NCBI GenBank assembly: GCA_035460985.1
Contig: DATHWC010000198.1
Coordinates: 1-8,708 of the forward strand
Reading direction: 5' to 3'
DNA: 8,708 nt
DNA from: Lunatibacter sp035460985
GTDB taxonomy: Bacteria; Bacteroidota; Bacteroidia; Cytophagales; Cyclobacteriaceae
The notes beneath the pieces are model-generated. The model made no database searches. It was not told the DNA's origin and was given only the letters and a program-made list of their open reading frames with translations. Position numbers and translations under genes: made by a program. This document shows, in pieces, positions 1 to 7,261 of this stretch (its first letter is position 1; the number at the start of each line of letters is the position of its first letter).

Positions 1-149
1 AAATTTTGGTTGCTTCCAAAATGTTGGCAGGAAAAACCAAAGAAACCTTAAAATTCAATGCCCCCGGAAAACCGGGAAATTATCAATTTGTATGCACCTT
101 TCCCGGACATGCTCCGGTGATGAGGGGCATCATGAAGGTGCTTCCATAA
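1..149 (+). CDS. C-terminal end of an azurin/plastocyanin-type copper-binding protein (5' partial)
   Basis: The reading frame is open from base 3 to the TAA at 147-149 and gives 48 residues of a cupredoxin C-terminus. The segment CTFPGHAPVM has the azurin copper-ligand spacing Cys-x4-His-x3-Met (Cys31, His36, Met40 of the visible part), preceded by a typical beta strand, GNYQFVC. In this family the Cys, His and Met, with a further upstream His outside the window, bind a type 1 copper that carries electrons in the periplasm. In Bacteroidota such domains occur alone or at the C-terminus of large c-type haem/dehydrogenase proteins, and the window does not show which applies. It lies 60 bases upstream of the catabolic genes on the same strand. 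Whether it belongs to their operon is unclear. The domain call is sure; the full protein is unknown. Confidence 0.9.
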   Translation, partial: ILVASKMLAGKTKETLKFNAPGKPGNYQFVCTFPGHAPVMRGIMKVLP

Positions 150-209
150 CTATCAGTTACCACCAAGTTTAGCTTAAATTCATTCAACAAAAGCAAAACA
201 AAACAGCAT

Positions 210-1133
210 ATGGTCAAACCAATAATTAGGGTAGGTATTATTGGTCTTTCGGTTCACAGTGCGGACTTTACTGAGATTCTAAATGCAGTGAATGCCCAAT
301 CAGAAGGCTTTCATAGCAAGGTAGTGGCAATTCACCACCCTAAAGGTAATGAGGATGTCGAATTCTCGGAAGAACAGCTCCGCAATTTCTCCGAAAGGAT
401 CCGCGATAAAGGTGTATATACTGTGAATTCCATAGCCGAAGTCCTTGAGGGTGTAGATGCTGTCATGTTATTGACCAATGACGGCCGTCCTCACTTGGAT
501 CAGCTCGTTCCTGTACTAGAAGCAGGAAAACCAGTGTATATCGATAAGCCATTGGCGGAAAATCTGCGAAATGTGCTTCGGATTTTCCACGCAGCTGACA
601 ATTACGGGGTGAAGATTTTCACTTCTTCTGCCCTGCGTTATGGCCCCCAAAACCAAGACTTCAGGGATGGGAAAGTGGTGGGGACAGTATTGGGGGCACA
701 CACGTATGGCCCTGCACCACTTCAAAAAGACCATACCGATTTGTTCTGGGATGGAATCCATGGGGTAGAATCTCTTTTCAGTGTGATGGGAACTGGTTGC
801 CAGACGGTGTCCAGAACATGGAGAGATGAAACGGATTTGCTAGTGGGGAGATGGTCTGATGACCGGATTGGCAGCTTCAGAGGACTGCGGAAAGGCAAAA
901 ATGGATTTGGGGGGACAGTGTTTGGTGCGGAAGGCATTCAGCCAATAGGGAGATTCGAAGGGTATAAAAAATTGGTTGCTGCCATCGACCACTTTTTTGT
1001 GACAGGCATTTTGCCTGTAGATTCGGGAGAAACAATTGAAATCTATGCATTTATGGAGGCAGCCGATGAGAGTAAAAGAAATGGTGGCATGCCAATCCAT
1101 ATACAGGATACACTGGACCGATTTAAATTATAA
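210..1133 (+). CDS. Gfo/Idh/MocA family oxidoreductase (short, divergent)
   Basis: This is a predicted cytoplasmic NAD(P)-dependent dehydrogenase of 307 residues, shorter than the usual 330-380. The N-terminal Rossmann strand VGIIGLSVHS (8-17) is a departure from the common GxGxxG. VDAVMLLTNDGRPH (82-95) is the strand and loop before the active site, and YIDKPLAE (110-117) is the family's EKP motif with Asp for Glu. The segment DGIHGVESLF (181-190) contains the His (184) expected near the catalytic centre in the C-terminal domain. The family oxidises or reduces hydroxyl groups of sugars, inositols and related polyols. The ATG at 210 follows an A-rich leader without a Shine-Dalgarno sequence, as is normal for Bacteroidota, and is the first start before the Rossmann strand. 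It is the first gene of a tight run with an aldolase, a second Gfo/Idh enzyme and a sugar kinase, which suggests polyol catabolism. The substrate is unknown. Confidence 0.9.
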   Translation: MVKPIIRVGIIGLSVHSADFTEILNAVNAQSEGFHSKVVAIHHPKGNEDVEFSEEQLRNFSERIRDKGVYTVNSIAEVLEGVDAVMLLTNDGRPHLDQLVPVLEAGKPVYIDKPLAENLRNVLRIFHAADNYGVKIFTSSALRYGPQNQDFRDGKVVGTVLGAHTYGPAPLQKDHTDLFWDGIHGVESLFSVMGTGCQTVSRTWRDETDLLVGRWSDDRIGSFRGLRKGKNGFGGTVFGAEGIQPIGRFEGYKKLVAAIDHFFVTGILPVDSGETIEIYAFMEAADESKRNGGMPIHIQDTLDRFKL

Positions 1134-1166
1134 TTCAATCAGTATTAATTATTAAATCATAATAAC

Positions 1167-2006
1167 ATGAAGCTAAGTAGAATTAACAGACTTTTTAATG
1201 AAAAATCAGGAAAATGTTTCGATGTAGCCATCGACCATGGGTTTTTCAGTGAATTTACCTTTTTGAGCGGGATAGAGAATATTTCACAGTCCGTAAAGGT
1301 TTTGATTGATGCCGATCCGGATGCCATACAACTGACAGTAGGGCAGGCCCGGCATTTACAATCTGTTCCGGGAAAAAGGAAGCCAGCCCTGGTGTTAAGG
1401 ACAGATGTCGCCAATGTATACGGTCTCGAATTACAAAAAGTGCTGTATAGCAGGATGATAGAAGAGCCGGTATTACAGGCCATCCGACTGGATGCTGCAT
1501 GTGTGGTAGTCAATTTATTCAATATACCAGGGGCGCCGGAAGTCACCGATCATTGTATTCAGAACATTTTGAAATTAAAACCTCTGTGTGATTATTATGG
1601 GATGCCTCTAATGATCGAGCCATTGGTCTTTCAGCCAAATGAAAAAGCTGGTGGCTATATGGTGGATGGCAATATCAAATTGATTACCCCAATGGTAAGG
1701 CAGGCTGCAGAATTGGGTGCGGATTTGATCAAAGCCGATCCTACAGACGATGTGGAAGAATACCATAAAGTGATTGAAGTGGCTGGAGATATACCAATTT
1801 TGGTGAGAGGTGGTGGCCGGGCAAGTGATGAGGAAATTTTGGACAGAACTTACCGATTGATGAAGCAGGGCGCTAAAGGGATTGTGTACGGTAGAAATGT
1901 GGTCCAACATGCCAATCCAGGTGGAATGACCAGGGCACTAATGGCAATTGTCCATAATGATGCCAAGCCGGAAGATGTCATTGGTTTGTTAAAATCCAAC
2001 CGTTAG
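1167..2006 (+). CDS. DhnA/DeoC-type class I aldolase (fructose-bisphosphate aldolase family)
   Basis: A 279-residue TIM-barrel protein of the DhnA/FbaB/LsrF group, close to the family's usual 260-300. Visible landmarks in order: FDVAIDHG (18-25) with the Asp-His pair of strand 1; LVLRTD (75-80); AACVVVNLFN (110-119); PLMIEPL (147-153); ADLIKADPTDD (185-195), whose Lys189 is the expected Schiff-base lysine; ILVRGGGR (211-218) and GIVYGRNV (238-245), the two glycine-rich phosphate-binding loops; then NPGGMTRAL. These enzymes cleave or form C-C bonds of phosphorylated ketoses, or in LsrF transfer an acetyl group. With the PfkB kinase two genes downstream, the natural reading is cleavage of a phosphorylated intermediate made by that kinase. 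The start ATG follows a 33-base A/T-rich gap. The stop lies one base before the next ATG, so the two genes are probably translationally coupled. The exact substrate is not inferable. Confidence 0.87.
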   Translation: MKLSRINRLFNEKSGKCFDVAIDHGFFSEFTFLSGIENISQSVKVLIDADPDAIQLTVGQARHLQSVPGKRKPALVLRTDVANVYGLELQKVLYSRMIEEPVLQAIRLDAACVVVNLFNIPGAPEVTDHCIQNILKLKPLCDYYGMPLMIEPLVFQPNEKAGGYMVDGNIKLITPMVRQAAELGADLIKADPTDDVEEYHKVIEVAGDIPILVRGGGRASDEEILDRTYRLMKQGAKGIVYGRNVVQHANPGGMTRALMAIVHNDAKPEDVIGLLKSNR

Positions 2007-2007
2007 A

Positions 2008-3132
2008 ATGAAAACAGTTAACGTCGGAATAATTGGTGGGGGCTTAATGGGGAAAGAGGTGGCAAGTGCATTTGGAAGATGGTTTGCATTGAATGACTAC
2101 CCTTTGAAGGTTGAACTGAAAGCGGTTTGTGATATTAATGAAGATGCCTTAAATTGGTATAGGCAGATTCCTTCCGTCGGATTATTGACCACTGATTACA
2201 AGAAATTGCTTGGAGCTCCAGATCTGGATGTGATTTATGTTGCGCTTCCGCATCACCTACACCAACAGTACTATTTGGATGTAATTGCCTCAGGTAAAGA
2301 TTTGTTTGCTGAGAAGCCCTTCGGAATTGATTTGGAAGCTGCCAATGCCATAAAGGCAAAAATTGAACAATCCAATTGTTTTGTAAGGTGCAGTTCTGAA
2401 ATGCCCTTTCTTCCTGGTGGACAAAGAGTCGTTAAGGAAATTTTATCCGGAAGACTTGGTAAAATCATCGAAGTCAGGGCCGGATTTTGCCATTCAAGTG
2501 ATATGGACCCGCTCAAACCGATTAACTGGAAAAGGCAATCCAAGTATTGTGGAGAAATTGGTGTCATGGGGGATTTGGGGATGCACGTAATGCATATTCC
2601 TCTGCGGATGGGCTGGGTACCCAAAAGAGTGTATGCCCAACTACAGAAAATAGTAACCTCAAGGCCGGATGGAAAAGGAGGTTGGAGTGAATGTGATACT
2701 TGGAACAATGCCCACCTCTCTACCACACTCTCCATCGAAAACGAAGATGTGCCAATGTTGTTGGAAATGAAACGCCTCGCACCGGGGGAAACCAATTCCT
2801 GGTACATTGAGGTATTGGGCACAGAAGGTGGTGTGAAATACAATACCAAGGATACCAAAGCTTTATGGACCTTCAAAAGGGAGAAAGAACAGGTTTGGCA
2901 AAGGTTGGACCTAGGGTTCCAAGTTGCCTTTCCCACCATTACCGGAGGAATCTTTGAGCCCGGTTTTGCGGATTGCTTTATGCAGATGTTGGCAGCCTAT
3001 TTCGCTGAAAGAGATGGGTTTTTGGGAGAAAGGTTTGGTTGTGTTACCCCTGAAGAAGCGGTTCTAAGCCATCAATTATTCGATGCTGCCTTAAAGTCCC
3101 ATGAAACAAAAACCGCCATTGAAATACCCTAA
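2008..3132 (+). CDS. Gfo/Idh/MocA family oxidoreductase (canonical)
   Basis: This 374-residue dehydrogenase has textbook family marks. The Rossmann loop is VGIIGGGLMG (6-15). An acidic residue after strand 2 (AVCDINED, 39-46) is often a sign of NAD preference. The loop VALPHHLH (78-85) is followed by the EKP motif in LFAEKPFG (99-106), and GDLGMHVMH (188-196) carries the Asp and His of the catalytic region. LGTEGGVKYNT (270-280) is the usual strand of the C-terminal beta-sheet. It is only distantly related to the first oxidoreductase of this cluster (canonical GxGxxG and EKP here, divergent there), so the two probably act on different intermediates rather than being recent duplicates. Its ATG begins one base after the aldolase stop, which points to coupled translation. 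The protein is full length and likely cytoplasmic. The substrate is unknown; an inositol- or sugar-type alcohol/ketone is the family expectation. Confidence 0.93.
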   Translation: MKTVNVGIIGGGLMGKEVASAFGRWFALNDYPLKVELKAVCDINEDALNWYRQIPSVGLLTTDYKKLLGAPDLDVIYVALPHHLHQQYYLDVIASGKDLFAEKPFGIDLEAANAIKAKIEQSNCFVRCSSEMPFLPGGQRVVKEILSGRLGKIIEVRAGFCHSSDMDPLKPINWKRQSKYCGEIGVMGDLGMHVMHIPLRMGWVPKRVYAQLQKIVTSRPDGKGGWSECDTWNNAHLSTTLSIENEDVPMLLEMKRLAPGETNSWYIEVLGTEGGVKYNTKDTKALWTFKREKEQVWQRLDLGFQVAFPTITGGIFEPGFADCFMQMLAAYFAERDGFLGERFGCVTPEEAVLSHQLFDAALKSHETKTAIEIP

Positions 3133-3142
3133 AATCGACAGG

Positions 3143-3181
3143 ATGAAAAATCAAATCGAATTTAATACTCGCTGGTATTGA
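3143..3181 (+). other. Short ORF overlapping the kinase start; possible detached kinase N-terminus
   Basis: ATG at 3143 opens a 12-codon frame (MKNQIEFNTRWY) ending in TGA at 3179-3181. It starts 10 bases after the preceding stop, where the kinase start would be expected. GCTGG occurs at 3171-3175 and again at 3182-3186. Leaving out the 11 bases 3176-3186 would join ...FNTRW directly to KMGIEAENG of the kinase with no stop. This is either the remains of the kinase's original N-terminus, a tiny leader peptide, or chance. No family recognition is possible at this length. Confidence 0.3.
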
Positions 3182-4227
3182 GCTGGAAGATGGGTATAGA
3201 AGCTGAAAATGGAAGAATTGGAATATTGGCCGGTGGAAATTGGATTCTGGATTTTATAAAAATGATAGACGTCTATCCGGATGAAAATGCACTTGCCAAT
3301 ATTATAGCCCAGAAATCAGGCAACGGAGGTGCGCCTTTTAATGTACTAAAGGCGATTTGGAAAATGGGTTTTACAATACCCCTGGAAGGTGTGGGCGTGT
3401 TGGGAGATGACGACATTGGAGGGGAAATACTGCTTCAATGTCAGCAAATGGGGATCGTAACCGGACAGATGAAAACTCTGCCCGGGATTGGTACCTCGTA
3501 CACGGATGTGATGACGGTATGTGCATCGGGAAAACGCACCTTTTTCCATTACAGGGGAGCGAATGCGTTGTTGGAGGAAAAGGATTTTGATTTTCAGAAT
3601 TCCCAAGCAAAAATCTTTCATCTGGGTTATCTGCTTTTGTTGGATCATTTGGACAAGATCCATCCCGATGGGTTTTCCGGTGCTGCCAAGGTTCTGAAAA
3701 AGGCGAAGGAGGCTGGCATGATTACCTCCTCAGATATTGTAAGCGAGCAGTCGGATCGGTACCATCGGGTTATTCCCCCCTCCCTTCCCTATATTGATTA
3801 TCTTTTTATCAATGAACTGGAGGCGTATAGGCTTACAGGAATCCGCTTATTGGATCAGGAAGGAGAGGTATTGATTTCAAATGCCTACCAAGCTGCGGAC
3901 AGGATTCTGAAAATGGGAGTGCTCAGCTGGGTGATTATCCATTTTCCCAGAGGTGCCCTTGCAGTAAACAAATCGGGGGAGCAACTCCTTCATCCCGGCG
4001 TGAATTTACCCAAGGATCTCGTCAAAGGTACCGTCGGTGCGGGAGATGCTTTTGCCGCAGGAGTACTGGTAGGTGTTCATGAGGGTTGGGACATGAAAGA
4101 TTGCCTTCGACTGGGGGTTTCGGTTGCCGCCAGTAGTTTGATGGACAGCTCGGCATCGGAAGCCATATTACCGTGGGAGGACTGCTTTCAGTTGGTCAAT
4201 AAATTTGGATATCGTGAATTAGGATAA
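3178..4227 (+). CDS. PfkB-family carbohydrate kinase
   Basis: A ribokinase-like sugar kinase of about 349 residues, expected to transfer ATP phosphate to a hydroxyl of a sugar or sugar acid in the cytoplasm. The first core strand, GRIGILAGGNWILDF (12-26), is followed by QKSGNGGAPFNV (45-56), the substrate-binding Gly-Gly and Asn region of PfkB signature 1. GVLGDDDIGG (73-82) is the usual GxVGxDxxG loop. FHYRGAN (123-129) resembles the lid-region GAN motif, and INELEA (211-216) the NxxE-type metal site. GTVGAGDAFAAGV (284-296) is signature 2, with the catalytic base Asp290 and the anion-hole GAGD; the usual leading Asp of DTxGAGD is Gly here. The open frame begins with TTG at 3178, and ATG at 3190 is an equally possible start; neither has a Shine-Dalgarno sequence. 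The 5' end may have been altered by an 11-base insertion. It lies between the second oxidoreductase and the permease, and probably activates the intermediate cleaved by the upstream aldolase. Confidence 0.9.
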   Translation: MSWKMGIEAENGRIGILAGGNWILDFIKMIDVYPDENALANIIAQKSGNGGAPFNVLKAIWKMGFTIPLEGVGVLGDDDIGGEILLQCQQMGIVTGQMKTLPGIGTSYTDVMTVCASGKRTFFHYRGANALLEEKDFDFQNSQAKIFHLGYLLLLDHLDKIHPDGFSGAAKVLKKAKEAGMITSSDIVSEQSDRYHRVIPPSLPYIDYLFINELEAYRLTGIRLLDQEGEVLISNAYQAADRILKMGVLSWVIIHFPRGALAVNKSGEQLLHPGVNLPKDLVKGTVGAGDAFAAGVLVGVHEGWDMKDCLRLGVSVAASSLMDSSASEAILPWEDCFQLVNKFGYRELG

Positions 4228-4263
4228 AATTTAAATCTCAATGTGAAAATAAATTAAACCACC

Positions 4264-5619
4264 ATGGAAGAAACGTTCATTGAAAATCAATCCGAAAAAG
4301 GAGATGAGGTCAGGTCAAGGTTACCCCAATCTAAGCGCTTGGGGTTTTGGAGCAATACCTTTATACTTTGGGGTCTGGTTCTTACGGTTACCAGTTTGCT
4401 GGTAGGGGGCCTGGTAGGATCACAGCTTTCCTTCAGAGAGGCAGTCATTGTTATTGCGATGGCAGGTGTATTTAATACCGTCATAGCCATGTTAATCGGA
4501 ATAATCGGAGCAAGGACCGGATTCACCAGTGCGATGATTTTCAGGTATTCCTATGGCAATAAAGGGGTTTTGCTTCCGAATTTTATTATTGCGATTACCA
4601 CCGTGATTTGGTTTGCGGTTATATTAAACCTTACCAGGGATTCCTTTGTAGGAATCATAGGAGTAAGCAGTGAATCTTCTGTACTTTTTTGGGGAATAAC
4701 CCTTTTAATGGCCATTTTATTTTTGATACCAGCCTACAAAACCATGAAATGGATTGCTTACGTCGATTATTTGGCCGTACCTGCCATTGTATTTATCTTA
4801 ATAGTCACTGTTTGGGGTGCATTGCATTCTGGCGGTGGATTGATGGCTATTATTGAGAAATCCCCCATGGCTTCGGCTTCTGCCTTTGTGGTATTCACCT
4901 CTGCTGCCGGGGGCTGGTTGCATGCCAATACGGTCATTTCGGATTTTACCAGATTTTACAAAAGTGGGAAACAAGCAGCTGTTGGATTGTTTTTAACATT
5001 TGGCGTGATGATGGTCTTTCAATATATCGGTGCCACCCTTGGGGCACTAGCCACCGGGGAATGGAATATCTTCCTGATTATGGACCAGTTTGGACTTTTA
5101 GAAATCTCCTTCTTTGCCATATTTCTGGGATCTTGGTCCACAGCCATGGCAGCAATTTATTTTGGTGCTAATATGATGGCCACGCCACCCATGCCCAAAT
5201 ATAAAACCGAAGAGAAAAACAGAAAGTTGGTTCTGTTGATTTCCTGGGGAATAGCCCTCTTTTTTGCATGGTACGGCCCAGATCAGATCTTCAATTTTTT
5301 CCTTCAATTTTTAGCTTGGTTGATCGGACCCATCGCCATAACCGTTATTATAGATTATTGGCTTTTTCCGGAGAAGAGGCAGCTTTATGAAAATATAAAT
5401 GGCCAGCCGGACATGGTCGTCAATCCCGCGGCTTTTTTGGCCTGGATAGTCGGGTTTTTGGTAGGGTATTTTAGCCAGGAGTTTTTGGTATCTTTGATAA
5501 ATGGTATGGTAACCACCGGAATAATTTATTATACTTGGATGCGCATCGCTCTCAATCAGGGAGTTACTCCCGAACTTCAAATTAAACGATTGTTTTCTTC
5601 TAATAATAAATCCAAATGA
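4264..5619 (+). CDS. NCS1-family nucleobase/nucleoside:cation symporter permease
   Basis: A 451-residue inner-membrane carrier with about twelve hydrophobic segments, roughly at 34-52, 60-82, 104-122, 140-157, 166-186, 204-222, 240-262, 279-300, 320-337, 343-364, 388-403 and 407-425. The hallmark NCS1 stretch GARTGFTSAMIFRYSYGNKG (82-101), followed by LLPNFI and WFAV (103-118), matches the helix 2-3 region of cytosine, hydantoin and purine permeases. GWLHANTVISDFTRF (217-231) is the conserved D-F-x-R-F segment of helix 6 and its loop, and IIDYW (362-366) is the typical late motif. Known members import cytosine, allantoin, hydantoins, thiamine, pyridoxine or nucleosides, driven by Na+ or H+. 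ATG at 4264 gives a normal hydrophilic N-tail. Its stop overlaps the next start (ATGA), so carrier and secreted hydrolase are probably made together. An NCS1 carrier beside sugar-type enzymes is unusual and suggests a nucleoside-like or other N-containing ligand. The ligand itself is not readable. Confidence 0.93.
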   Translation: MEETFIENQSEKGDEVRSRLPQSKRLGFWSNTFILWGLVLTVTSLLVGGLVGSQLSFREAVIVIAMAGVFNTVIAMLIGIIGARTGFTSAMIFRYSYGNKGVLLPNFIIAITTVIWFAVILNLTRDSFVGIIGVSSESSVLFWGITLLMAILFLIPAYKTMKWIAYVDYLAVPAIVFILIVTVWGALHSGGGLMAIIEKSPMASASAFVVFTSAAGGWLHANTVISDFTRFYKSGKQAAVGLFLTFGVMMVFQYIGATLGALATGEWNIFLIMDQFGLLEISFFAIFLGSWSTAMAAIYFGANMMATPPMPKYKTEEKNRKLVLLISWGIALFFAWYGPDQIFNFFLQFLAWLIGPIAITVIIDYWLFPEKRQLYENINGQPDMVVNPAAFLAWIVGFLVGYFSQEFLVSLINGMVTTGIIYYTWMRIALNQGVTPELQIKRLFSSNNKSK

Positions 5620-7121
5620 AAAATACATTGCTTCGAATGGCTATGACGACAAGGAATGTCCAAATAGCTAGGGTAACATGGCAGAGTTGGGTAATGGTCC
5701 TATTGGTTTTGATGCTGGGACATTCAACGCTATTTGGCCAAAGTGGAAAAAAACGCTTCTTTCAGGCTGGTGCGTCTACAAGTAACATTACTCCCCCCCT
5801 TGGAGAGCCGATTGTGGGAAACTGGGATTCCCCTCCTGCCGATTATATCCACGACGAGCTTTTCGCCCGCTGTTTGGTGCTGGATGATGGGGAAACTAGG
5901 CTCGGGTTTGTGCTGGTGGACAATGTAGGGGTAAAGCAAGAAGTATTGGACGCTGCAAAGGAAATGATCCGTGAATCAACGGGAATACCCACAACCCATA
6001 TAATGATTGCTTCTACCCATACCCATTCGGCCATTAGTGCCGGAGGAACGGGAGCAAAAAGAAGGGGATGGACGGAGGGCGAGCCCTTGGATGCCTACCA
6101 ATCTTTTATAGCATCCCGGATAGCTGATGGAATGCGGATCGCCTTAAAGAATTTGGAACCTGCCCGCATAGGTTGGGGATCCGGCAGCGTTCCGCAGCAT
6201 GTTTTTAACAGGCGATGGAAAATGAAACCGGGAACGCCCATGCCCAACCCACTGGGAGGGGATGATCTTGCCGTAATGAACCCCGGTGTTGCCAATCCCA
6301 ATCTTTTGGAGCCAGCGGGTCCAACGGATCCAGAAGTATCTTATCTGTCGGTTCAGGCAGTTGACGGCAGGCCCCTGGCCCTTCTAGCCAATTATTCCCT
6401 GCATTACGTCGGGGGTGTACCCAAGGGCCATATTTCGGCAGATTATTTTGGGGTGTTTGCTGACCGGATACAGGAAATATTGCAGGCAGATGGACAGCAT
6501 CCCCCATTTGTGGCCATGATGTCCAACGGTACATCCGGGGATGTCAACAACATCAATTTCAGGGGGCCATCGGTGAGCCATCCTCCTTATGGAAAAATGA
6601 AACTGGTGGCCGGGGATGTAGTCAGAGAGGTTTTAAGGGATTATCATGACATTGATTATCAGAACTGGGTAGAATTGAAGGCCAAACAAGAAAAAATTTC
6701 GCTTCAGGTCCGGAAGCCCGCACCTGAACTTTCAAAATTTGTAAACGAAGTCATGGCAAGACCCGAATCCGCGTCAGGTAGGCACGGGCTGGAGAAAACC
6801 TATGCTGAAAGGGTTATACAAATGGAAACGTGGCCGGATCAAATAAGTGTCATTATCCAGGCTTTCAAAATAGGGGATCTTGGGATTGGCGCGATTCCTT
6901 TTGAGACCTTTGCCGAGACCGGACTGGAGATCAAAGATAAAAGCCCCATGGATAAAACATTTACCATTTCCTTTGCCAACGGAAGTTTCGGTTACCTGCC
7001 CACTCCCCCGCAACACCGGTTGGGCGGGTATGAGACCTGGCTGTCCACCAGCAGGGTCGAAGAATCTGCTTCAGAGAAAATTGTTGCCCAACTGTTAAAC
7101 CTATTGTCTTCCATGGATTGA
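5616..7121 (+). CDS. Secreted neutral/alkaline ceramidase-family protein (single domain)
   Basis: This 501-residue protein has an N-terminal hydrophobic segment (25-39) ending in LFGQ, a likely signal peptide with cleavage near 42. The n-region is long, so Met8 or Met10 could be the true start. After this comes a neutral ceramidase-type domain: FQAGASTSNITPPLG (49-63), then IASTHTHSA (131-139) carrying the zinc-ligand His pair region, LANYSLHYVGG (257-267) with the second expected zinc His263, SNGTSGDVNNINF (303-315) in place of the family's NxGDxSPN, IPFETFAETG (427-436) with the expected Glu430, and FGYLPTP (458-464). Family ceramidases hydrolyse N-acyl-sphingosine and run to about 650 residues with a C-terminal Ig-like domain. 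Here that domain is absent and the nucleophile Ser position is Asn, so ceramide hydrolysis is doubtful. A zinc-dependent amidase or esterase on another substrate is an inference. Its ATG overlaps the permease stop by four bases. Confidence 0.88.
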   Translation: MKNTLLRMAMTTRNVQIARVTWQSWVMVLLVLMLGHSTLFGQSGKKRFFQAGASTSNITPPLGEPIVGNWDSPPADYIHDELFARCLVLDDGETRLGFVLVDNVGVKQEVLDAAKEMIRESTGIPTTHIMIASTHTHSAISAGGTGAKRRGWTEGEPLDAYQSFIASRIADGMRIALKNLEPARIGWGSGSVPQHVFNRRWKMKPGTPMPNPLGGDDLAVMNPGVANPNLLEPAGPTDPEVSYLSVQAVDGRPLALLANYSLHYVGGVPKGHISADYFGVFADRIQEILQADGQHPPFVAMMSNGTSGDVNNINFRGPSVSHPPYGKMKLVAGDVVREVLRDYHDIDYQNWVELKAKQEKISLQVRKPAPELSKFVNEVMARPESASGRHGLEKTYAERVIQMETWPDQISVIIQAFKIGDLGIGAIPFETFAETGLEIKDKSPMDKTFTISFANGSFGYLPTPPQHRLGGYETWLSTSRVEESASEKIVAQLLNLLSSMD

Positions 7122-7126
7122 CCCGG

Positions 7127-7145
7127 TATAGGAAATCCTCCTATA
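7127..7145 (+). terminator. Weak hairpin after the first ceramidase-family gene
   Basis: A perfect 7-base inverted repeat TATAGGA / TCCTATA with a 5-base loop begins five bases after the stop. The stem is A/T-rich and no T-run follows directly; the nearest is T8 at 7174-7181. It could be a poor terminator, an mRNA processing site or chance. Confidence 0.25.
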
Positions 7146-7146
7146 A

Positions 7147-7181
7147 TTTGCTCTTCCAGGTTAGAAAAATCTATTTTTTTT
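7147..7181 (+). promoter_or_regulatory. Possible Bacteroidota-type promoter for the second ceramidase-family gene
   Basis: TTTG at 7147-7150 is followed after 21 bases by TATTTTTT (7172-7179), which fits the Bacteroidota consensus TTTG / TAnnTTTG except for the last base. It would leave an 80-odd base A-rich leader before the ATG at 7262. This 140-base gap is the longest in the cluster, so a separate promoter is plausible. The low-complexity T-run makes a chance match likely. Confidence 0.22.
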
Positions 7182-7261
7182 CGATAGGTGGGATTCAGGC
7201 CATAGGGTAGATAAAGAATAAATTGAAAAAAACGGATTTTGTTAAAATTTAAGATACACCA

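Noticed and set aside
150..209. Promoter in the 60-base gap before the first oxidoreductase
   Set aside because: The gap is A/T-rich, but I found no TTTG / TAnnTTTG pair with suitable spacing and no hairpin.
2271..2939. Antisense open frame of 222 codons
   Set aside because: It lies wholly opposite the canonical Gfo/Idh gene, shows no recognisable domain and has no leader; it is a coding shadow.
1167..4227. Reading the enzymes as the sulfoquinovose (YihT/YihV) or autoinducer-2 (LsrF/LsrK) pathway
   Set aside because: The aldolase does not have the YihT-type N-terminus, no isomerase, LsrG or LsrK-type FGGY kinase is present, and two Gfo/Idh enzymes do not fit either pathway.
210..4227. Naming the genes iolG, iolC and iolJ
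   Set aside because: The step logic is similar, but iolE, iolD and iolB are absent here, the aldolase is not the class II IolJ type, and no residue evidence shows inositol specificity.
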